Source of the DNA: Calliopum simillimum
Taxonomy: Eukaryota > Arthropoda > Insecta > Diptera > Lauxaniidae
Length of the DNA: 64,000 nucleotides
NCBI GenBank assembly: GCA_951812925.1
Contig: OX638368.1
Coordinates: 26,289,187 to 26,353,186, forward strand
Direction: 5' to 3'
The translations under genes were made by a program, and so were the position numbers. Below, one piece after another: positions 56,429 to 64,000 of the stretch; the first letter of the stretch is position 1, and every line of letters begins with the position of its first letter. The notes under the pieces were generated by a model. That model did not search any database. It worked only from the letters and a program-made list of their open reading frames with translations, and was not told where the DNA came from.

Positions 56429-57124
56429 ATGAGAGAAGATGACATAGAAATTGCCATTAAAGTTGTTATCGTTGGCAATGGAGGAGTTGGAAAATCGTCA
56501 TTGATACAACGATACTGCAAAGGTATTTTCACGAAGGATTATAAAAAAACTATTGGTGTTGATTTTTTGGAACGTCAAATTGAAATTGATGGCGAAGATG
56601 TACGTATTATGTTATGGGATACAGCTGGTCAGGAAGAATTTGATGCTATTACCAAAGCCTATTATCGTGGTGCACAAGCGTGTGTAGTCGCTTTCAGTAC
56701 CACAGACAGACAGTCATTTGAAACAATCAAAGATTGGAAACGTAAAGTCGAGAATGAATGCAATGAGATACCAACAGTGATTGTACAAAATAAAATTGAT
56801 CTTATCGAACAGACTGTTGTGTCAGCTGACGAAGTGGAATCATTAGCACGCCAGCTTAATTGTCGTCTTATACGCACTTCCGTCAAAGAAGACGTAAATG
56901 TTGCATCAGTATTTCGTTATTTGGCCACAAAATGTCATCAATTGATGACACAATCTTATAGTAATATAGATCAGTCAATGAGTCAACAGCCAGCGATTAG
57001 TGCCTTTAGTCCTACGTTCACTAAATCAAATACGAATAGCAGCGGCACAATTATCTTGCGAGCGGCTAAGAAAAGTCCAACGCGAAAGCGACGTATCGTT
57101 TTAAAGAAATGTGGAATTTTGTGA
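56429..57124 (+). CDS. Rab23: Rab23 small GTPase
   Basis: 231 aa in one exon, start in perfect fly context (ACAAAATG). All Ras-superfamily GTP-binding motifs are present: P-loop GNGGVGKSS (16-24), switch I T41 in YKKTIGVDF, WDTAGQE (63-69), NKID (121-124) and TSVKE (150-154), the last being typical of Rab23. The C-terminus is basic and ends KKCGIL, a single-cysteine CaaX-like signal. A leucine at the last position favours geranylgeranylation. Rab23 controls membrane traffic; in Drosophila it acts in planar cell polarity and in vertebrates it restrains Hedgehog signalling. The length is near the human protein. The upstream exon structure of the 5' UTR cannot be seen. No frameshift or missing residue was found. 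Confidence 0.96.
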   Translation: MREDDIEIAIKVVIVGNGGVGKSSLIQRYCKGIFTKDYKKTIGVDFLERQIEIDGEDVRIMLWDTAGQEEFDAITKAYYRGAQACVVAFSTTDRQSFETIKDWKRKVENECNEIPTVIVQNKIDLIEQTVVSADEVESLARQLNCRLIRTSVKEDVNVASVFRYLATKCHQLMTQSYSNIDQSMSQQPAISAFSPTFTKSNTNSSGTIILRAAKKSPTRKRRIVLKKCGIL

Positions 57125-57324
57125 TTTGCGTGCTGACGCCGTGGAATGGAATGAAAAATTACAAAAATTTCATTAATGCAATTACTAATTGGAGCATTAA
57201 CTAATATGTATAACTACTATTCGTATTGAATTTAAAAGAAGAAAAAAAAAGTATTTATAAATGACTAACTTATTAATAATTTAAAAGCTGTACATAAACG
57301 AAAAGCAGGGAAGCAAGAGAAAAA

Positions 57325-57493
57325 AATAAAGAACGATGATCATCGAATCATAATTTTTAATGCAAATGTAACAATTAAGGAACAACACGAAGAAGATGGC
57401 TGAATTTATGAATAATTACTACATTGTATACGTAAAAACGTATATAACTTTAGAAATAACCGACTAGTCTCTGCATATTTAACTTTAAATAAA
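57325..57493 (+). terminator. Rab23: Poly-A signals of Rab23
   Basis: AATAAA at 57325-57330 and 57488-57493, 0.2-0.37 kb after the stop codon. Confidence 0.45.
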
Positions 57494-58593
57494 AACGACA
57501 AGTCTTGCAATGTCAAATTACTGATAATTAAAAGGTAAGATTTATGTGTAAAGTATTTTGTAAGGCCTTTTTAAGCCCAATAATTTTAACAACTTTCTTA
57601 AGCAATCGCTTTTCTCGTTATTTAAACGCAATTTTACTTAATACTTAGGATAATATGAAATCAACACGTATAACTCAGCCATTCTTAGTTTATTCAAGTA
57701 CATCAAATTCAGTGGTATTAACCATTTTGATGGATTGCTTTTGATCCCATACATAGTAAACACGACGTATGAGTAACTTCTTTTGTACCGGAAATCTTGG
57801 TGTGGTAAGAAGATGGGGGCGGAACCGGGACCGTGCATACGGGGGTGTTTTGGGGGTTCAACGGTACAAATTTAGAGTTAAGGATAGTGTTGCTTGGTTT
57901 TTTTATATGAAAAACCCTCCACAAGAGCAAATATAGCGCACGGTGCTTGGCGGAACAGCAAGAAATTGCATTTCGTCATTATTTCTGGAATGAGTTATAG
58001 TGTATTAGTCCAGTAATTTTTCATTAATGGTTTCATTTTCATACTATTACACCAATTTTATTTGTAAATAAAGACATACATTTTGTGAAAACTTAAGTAC
58101 CAAGAAAAATTAGATTTTTTTTAGAATTTTCGACTCATTTCAACGGACATTTTCAAGGTCAAAAAAATTCCTAAATCATAATTGACTAAAACCATGAAAA
58201 TCTCGAAATCAGTTTTTTCACAAGTTAGGTGTGTTTTCACAAAACAGGTCACATATACGTATATGGAACGTTTCACGTCAACTGAACCAAATTTCTGGAT
58301 GTCAAATTATTCGTTTTTTTAAAAGCTTTTGAAGCCAAGTGGTTTTTAAAAAAATTTCATAATGGTGACGTTGTAACACGCCTCGAAAGAGGGCGTTAAA
58401 TTTTTTTTTCAATATTTTGGCGTAAATCTCATCACTCGCGGGTTCGCTGATCATGAATCTTAAGTCAGAATTCGAAAATTCTTCTTATTCCCATATATAT
58501 ATCGTCACTTAAATGTTACATGTAGACATCTCCTAATTTATCGTTAATGGAGTAAGTGCCCTATAATATTCATCTAGGTTTGGTGTACAATCT
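57494..58593. other. Gene-free stretch
   Basis: A short G-rich run lies at 57815-57860 (GGGGGTGTTTTGGGGGTTC). No gene is supported; the minus-strand frames at 57638 and 57718 overlap each other in different frames and have no domain. Confidence 0.35.
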
Positions 58594-58835
58594 TAGTGAT
58601 GAGCAAACCAAGACCATAGCAGTCTTGGTCTTGGTCTTGTTCTTGCACATTGAGTCTTGATCTTGGTCTTGGTTTTGATATTGAGTCTTGGCCTTGATCT
58701 TGCTCATTAATTTTCAAGACTGCTATGGTCTTGGTTTTGCTCACGATAATTGCAAAAATATCCGCATCTTGGTCTCGCAAAATTAGCAAGATCAAGAACA
58801 AGACGCAAGATCAAGACTAATTTTGCTCATCACTA
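58594..58835. mobile_element. hAT-type MITE filled with CTTGGT-like repeats
   Basis: The ends TAGTGATGAGCAAA and TTTGCTCATCACTA fit the hAT YARNG rule. The flanks TACAATCT and TATAGTCT agree at six of eight positions, a possible decayed 8-bp duplication. The interior is a degenerate (TCTTGG)n array that partly folds on itself (CAAGACCATAGCAGTCTTGG with its inverse at 58718-58735). Confidence 0.65.
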
Positions 58836-58849
58836 TATAGTCTAAGATC

Positions 58850-59362
58850 CGGCAGTAAAAAAACGTATCGATCGAGTTTTTAGTTAAAATCTAATTTATA
58901 CATATATTTAGGAATGGGGGAATATATTTTTGCTGGGTTGCCTCTCAAAATGTAGCGGCAATGAACCATGAGTCTCACGCGGAAAAGTGTCAAAATCTTT
59001 TTTATGAAGAGTCACATGCTCTTCAAGTAATTTTCGTTATATGTTTAACCGTTTAAGAATTATTTATTAAAAACCGATTTTTTTTTACGCAATAAACAAT
59101 AAACATATAAATTACTCCTAAACGGTAAGTTTTTTTTTACATATAATAAAAATTACTTGTAGAGCATATGACTCTCCATAAAAAAGATCTGGGCACTTTT
59201 TCTCGTGCGCCTCACGGTTCATAAGTTATTGCAATTTGATAATAATTGCGGCCACATTTTGAAAGGCAACCCGCCAAAAATATGTTCTGCCATTCATAAA
59301 TATATGTAAAAACTTGATTTTAACTAAAAACTCGATCGATACGTTTTTTTGCTGCCGGATCT
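58850..59362. repeat. 0.5 kb palindrome
   Basis: CCGGCAGTAAAAAAACGTAT with CGATCGAGTTTTTAGTTAAA (left) is matched inverted at 59315-59360. 'gggttgcctctcaaaatgt' is matched by 'cattttgaaaggcaaccc' and 'tacatatatttaggaatgg' by its inverse. The centre is near 59105. Confidence 0.85.
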
Positions 59363-59512
59363 CGTACTAATACAATCTACATATTCTAATAAGAAAACTT
59401 AAAATGCTACCATTGCGTAGTTACAAGAAAAAACATAACTAGAAAAGTCTTAAGTAAAATCAATTTTCAAAAATCTTAAAATTGCTATTTTTCAAAACAA
59501 GAAATTCTGTTC

Positions 59513-59636
59513 TAATCTCCAGCGGAGATTTATGAAGGGACTTACGGCTATTTTCTGCTTTATTTGACGTTTAATACATGATGAATGAGGTGAGTTACGG
59601 CTAAATCACCTCATAAATCTCCGGTTTAAGCAGGCT
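59513..59636. mobile_element. MITE family B, copy 2
   Basis: Matches the family at 20998-21122 over its whole length ('cggagatttatgaag', 'tttgacgtttaatacatgat', 'cctcataaatctccgg') with more divergent outer ends. Confidence 0.7.
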
Positions 59637-59990
59637 GGTGGAGTCTAAGATAAATAGTACGTACTTGTTTAATAAAATCATAATACAATAATTAGAACAG
59701 TGTTCTACAACCTTTTTACATTTTTTTAATTTCGCGGACCGGTGTCATTCATTTTTGCTTCTTTCGCATACCGAAAATAAATCACGGTGGACCACTGGCT
59801 GAAGAATACTGAAATAGAAGGTAAACTCAGCTACAAAACGTGCCTCTTTGCTGGCTTCATAGATTGTCAAATCATATGCGGTTATTTTTATTTTGTTGTT
59901 GTTGTCTTTAAAATTTAGACAAGCTGCTATAAACTCATATAATTGAATCATGGATAAAATTTAACATAAATTTCTTATATCAAAGTGAGT
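59637..59990. other. Spacer between MITE copies
   Basis: No gene is supported; the minus-strand frame 59745-59951 overlaps text like 'ttcgcggaccggtgtcattc', possibly a relic of an unidentified transposon. Confidence 0.3.
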
Positions 59991-60092
59991 TTGCCGTAAC
60001 TCACCTCATTCATAATCATCATGTATAAAACGTCAAATAAATCTGAAAACAGCCGTAAATTACCTCATAAATCTCCGGTGGAAACAGGCTAT
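59991..60092. mobile_element. MITE family B, copy 3 (partial)
   Basis: Contains 'cgtaactcacctcattcat', 'aaacgtcaaataaatctg' and ends GGTGGAAACAGGC followed by TA. The left end is missing. Confidence 0.75.
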
Positions 60093-61660
60093 TAAGTGGC
60101 TTTGTGAAAAGCAATTTTTAAATTTTTTTCTAATTTCAACCTATTCCGACATCAGCTGTTTTGCAATTTAAAAAAAAAAAATCAAAACGCCATAACTTCG
60201 TCAATTTAAGACATATTTGAGCCACTTTTTCTGCATTCTCTTCAGAATTTAATCCTTTGTCCAATGGTTTCTAAAACTCAAACCTCTGGCACAATTGAAA
60301 TAACGTAACTTACAAAAACACGCGTGACGTCAACTTCTAATTTCGCCATTTTTTTCAAAAACCTTTAAAAAAACAGTAAACATCACTGAATTCTTTGTAT
60401 GTAGCCGAATTAGATAAACTTGCGTTTATCTCCAATAGATATGCAAAGGTTAGGCCACTGATAGCCTCATATGGTCCAAAGTTATTCAATCAACAAAGAA
60501 TTGACACTATATCACTTTTTTTATTTTATTTTCCAGGAAACAATCCTTATGACGAATATTTTTGATATTGTTTTGGTTCTTTCTGCAGCACCAGGAGACT
60601 GATACTAATGTTAACAGCATATAATGTTTATTTAAAAATAAATTAGTAATTATTTTTATAAATTTTAAAAACACAATTATAATAATTATTTAACTTCTTA
60701 CTGTACAATATGTATTAAAAATATTATTAGATTTCAAAATAAAACTGTCATGTGTCTATTATAAATCAACTGTTTTAATTGTTACGCGATTGCAATTTTT
60801 GTGTTGAAATTTGGTATTTATTTTTAACCAGAAAGCCCGGTATTCGCTTACCAATGCAATGAAAGATTAACCGATTACGCAAAAATAACTTTTGTATTTC
60901 CCTCATCTTTGAGGGAACTTGAAAAGTAATTCAAGAAAAACTGAAAAATTGCTGTTTTTTATTTCAAGGCCAACTTGAAAGCATCGTAGCTTAATTAAAT
61001 TTTATCAAATGTGTTATGGCTCGTAGTAAATGTCGCTCTGCTCTTTATCCAATCCTTTAATTTTTCGCTAGGAGTTACGAACGTGTAAACTTTACTCTAT
61101 TTGTTGCCATTTGAAGCATTTGAAACGTCAGTAGAATCAGTATCGTAATTGTAGATGACCAATTTATAGGCTAATTAAGAAAATAAGGGATAGTACTAAG
61201 TTATTCAGAGCTGAAAAATTTCATGCATTATCTGTATAACCTCCGAAATAGATAAAAAACGTATTTAATTTTTAAATTTTTAGGTTAAGATTTTCCGTAG
61301 AAAAACCTTATATTTTGGGCACTTTTAGGTTAGGATGTCTTAAAATTTTAAAACAATTTTGTTACTGGATTTGAATTCAGCATCCAAAAGTAAGTTGAAA
61401 ATGAATATTTGTGATCCTTTTTATTTATTTTAGTTTTTCAAGCTAATGTAAGCTTATAAAATCTGCCAAAATTCGATTTAAAAAAAGCGACCGGTCGGAT
61501 TTTCTTATTTACCTTGTCAAAGAACACATAAAATTTTTTGGTATGATGCAACATGAGGTTTTAAGCTATTTCTAGAAACCCGTGTATAAATAAAAACAGT
61601 ATTATACAAAAAATAGAGGCAGTTCGTTGGGGTCTTAACATTTTAAATATTTTATACTAC
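60093..61660. other. Gene-free stretch
   Basis: AT-rich sequence with no supported gene. 61170-61340 contains 'ttaggttaggatgtc' and related words that resemble the inner part of foldback family (i). Confidence 0.35.
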
Positions 61661-61800
61661 GCTTGCACCAGAGATTTATGAGGTGATTTAAGGCTATTTT
61701 AAGATTTAGCACTAAATCTGGGCGTAAATCACATGATTAATCATACAAAAATAAATCTATTTCTATTTATTTTAAATCTGCGCATAAAACAAAGCAGGGC
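61661..61800. mobile_element. MITE family B, copy 4 (diverged)
   Basis: Has GCTTGCACCAGAGATTTATG, 'aggtgatttaaggctatttt', 'ggcgtaaatcacatgatta' and 'aaataaatct' in family order with many changes. Confidence 0.5.
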
Positions 61801-62139
61801 TACAGATTTTGGTTGTTTTCGACCAGGTGGCACCTCTTAACCTTGACAATTGTTATTAAGAAAGAAAATAAAAAACAACTTTAATTTTACTGCTTATGAC
61901 ATGTAACTGTAAAAATCAATCTCTTGCGGCCGCTGGAAACGGGTAGGATTTAACGATGCGATTTACAAATCTCAACACAGTTAGACTTAATCAGACTTAC
62001 AGGTTCAACAAACTAAGCTATGGACATATAACCATTTTGGCAGAAATGAGTCAGACAGATTACATGAAACGTTATACAGACTACAAAAAACATAAAAGCG
62101 CAAATTCCCACTCTTGAACAATGGGAGAACAAAAATGGC

Positions 62140-62720
62140 CTTAATCGAACCACTTTAGAAGTATATACTGATGGTTCTAAAATGTATATCCGAACTGGTT
62201 GTGGAGGTTTCTGGAACGCAATTAATCTCTCAGTCTATAAGATTATCAGATAAGTGTTTAATTCCAAGCAAAAATACTTGCGATAGCAGAGGCAGCAAGG
62301 TTGATGGCGATGAGGGATATATCACCTATTGATATATGCATTTACATCGATAGTCAAGCTGCCATAAAATCTCTGCAAAATAGAAATATAAAATCTCAGG
62401 TAGTCAGCCGTTGTCATGGAGAGCTTCAGGTTCTGAACAAACAACATAATTTAGAACTGTGTTTGTTACCCGGTCATAAAAATATTCCAGGTAATGAAAA
62501 GGCAGATGAGCAAGCTAGGAAACGCTCATTGATGCCCACAGAGCATATAGACCACAGCGTTAGACCACCAATGTCATCTTTTTCAGAAAATTTCAGACGA
62601 AATGATACTGGAGATGATGAGTAGAAGGGGAAGTTCGACTAATTATCAAAAGACTACAATCATTTATGGCAATACTAAAATTAATTTCAGTAGATTGCTG
62701 CATTATTATATTTGCCAGTG
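62140..62720 (+). pseudogene. Retrotransposon RNase H domain, frameshifted
   Basis: One frame begins LEVYTDGSKM (62152-62181), the first catalytic Asp motif of RNase H. After a stop near 62250 another frame continues with ILAIAEAARLMAMRDI, IYIDSQAAIKSL, then LCLLPGHKNIPGNEKADEQA, the final motif with GN(E)KAD. It ends with a decayed 'HYYICQCPA' segment typical of the zinc-knuckle tail. This is the C-terminal part of the polyprotein of a Jockey/I/R1-type non-LTR element. At least one frameshift and a stop make it inactive. Confidence 0.8.
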
Positions 62721-64000
62721 CCCTGCGAAACCTTGCAGATATAGATCCTACTAAGACCCTAAAGTACATTAACGCATCTCAATGAGACCAGAAAGCAAAA
62801 ATTGCAGCACAACAACCAGTATCTAAGCTAAAATTGAATTGAATTGAATACAAGTATGAAATATGAACATGCACTTGTATAAAAATTAGAATACCTATTA
62901 AAGAATGAATTGTATATATTGTATGTGTAGATTAAAGATCCGTACAGCCATCAAAAAGAAGGGATCACAATGGACCAACAGAGTGGTCTAAATGGTAGTC
63001 GGCTTATCTGCTAAAGATGCCCTCACAACCTCACCTAATACCTCTTTTTTTAGTTAATTAAGTTGTAAAAGAAAGAAAAAGCTTTTTACAAATTTTAATA
63101 GGCGATTTGAATTGTTTAATTTTATTCTTTTTTTGTAATTGTTTTAATATCTATATACAGTTGTTAATTACTTAGTTAAATTAGAGTAGATAAACATATG
63201 TAATTATTTCAAAGAACTTTCAAGGTTTTAATTTTGTTGTTTTCTCAATATAAATTAACCGCTTTCGTAAGATTTCACTGTTGCAACAAGTAGATCTCAC
63301 TTCTAAAGTGCACATTTTTTAAAAAAATTCTGGCGTTTTTTTTTTATGGTTGTAAAATAATATTGAAATAATTTTATTTTTAAAATGTATTTTATTACAA
63401 TTATTGAAATATACAACTAGGATTGTAAGATATTGTGGTTTTCTATTTTCTTTTAAATATAAATTAATTTTATGTATTACGATTTGTTTTTTTTTTTTTT
63501 TTTTCAAACTTTGTTAAGGCCATAAAAACCAATAGATAAAAACAAAGAAAATATTTATATTATTTATGGACTTTGTATATATAACTTAGTTTTTTTTAAA
63601 TTTTTACTTTTGTAAAGGATATACCTTTAAAATATAAACCAGAAAACCATATAAGAGTTTTTTCTTTAAATTGCAAAATGTTATGTACTACGCGTAAAGC
63701 TGGAATCGAATCTTTACATCCGTGAAAAATTATAAATAAATATATAAATCTAATATAATTTTAACGAAAAATGATTTCATAGGATTACAAGTAGATAGAT
63801 GTTTGCGCCAGAACTAGCGACTTGTTTACGTTCTGCTCTACCAGAAAAATATTATCTTTAGAGTTCAGCGAAACGAATTCCATAGGGAGCAAATAGACTA
63901 TTTGAAGTAAAAAATAAATTATATTCATAAAATATAATGTTTATCATATCAGTAAATTTTAAATTTTTTTTTATTTATCACGGATATTGCGTTTAAACGT
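62721..64000. other. Gene-free end of the window
   Basis: 62930-63050 ('atcacaatggaccaac', 'agagtggtctaaatgg') may be the 3' untranslated tail of the retrotransposon above. The rest is AT-rich with poly-T runs; no gene is seen. Confidence 0.35.

Noticed and set aside
1..64000. tRNA, rRNA and CRISPR-type arrays
   Set aside because: No cloverleaf-capable A/B box pairs, rRNA text or spacer-repeat arrays were found; the tandem repeats seen are minisatellites or parts of transposons.

Overview
The window is AT-rich eukaryotic nuclear DNA, almost certainly from a higher fly (Diptera, Brachycera). Three conserved genes support this: an hnRNP-M-like gene matching fly rumpelstiltskin (rump), an SAP-domain SARNP/THO1-like gene and a Rab23 gene. 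All three have the short (about 60 nt) or compact gene structures usual in flies. Genus or species cannot be fixed from the sequence. Most of the window is intergenic and consists of layered, partly nested transposable elements.

Layout. 1-2200: a fragment of a dispersed foldback family, a TA-rich microsatellite and a 1.8 kb palindromic element. 2205-9040: a hAT-type DNA transposon with YARNG-type ends, 8-bp near-identical flanking duplications and broken hAT transposase on the minus strand. Inside it lies an intact-looking two-gene unit on the plus strand: a tnp2 (CACTA/EnSpm-like) transposase and a four-exon DUF4806-like protein gene. A MITE sits in an intron of the second gene and a 43-bp minisatellite lies beyond it. 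9100-32900: gene-poor, with DINE-1/Helentron-like elements, long palindromes, MITEs, LINE 3' tails and a TTAGG-like array. 33166-38894: rump, five coding exons. 39300-42100: a Tc1/mariner relic, a tandem-repeat element and a palindrome. 42148-42753: an unrecognised 201-aa gene, convergent with SARNP (43595-44640, minus strand). 44905-54000: a TIR element holding a palindrome, more Helentron-like copies, a truncated RTE-like LINE and a three-level nest (palindrome containing a Helentron-like element containing another palindrome). 56429-57124: Rab23, one coding exon. 57200-64000: MITEs, one palindrome and a decayed retrotransposon RNase H fragment.

The three named host genes have household or developmental roles: RNA binding and mRNA localisation (rump), mRNA export (SARNP) and vesicle traffic or planar polarity (Rab23). 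Nothing indicates that they act together. The most unusual content is the two-gene transposase unit inside the hAT element and the very high density of long near-perfect inverted repeats, several nested, which could form long hairpin RNA if transcribed.
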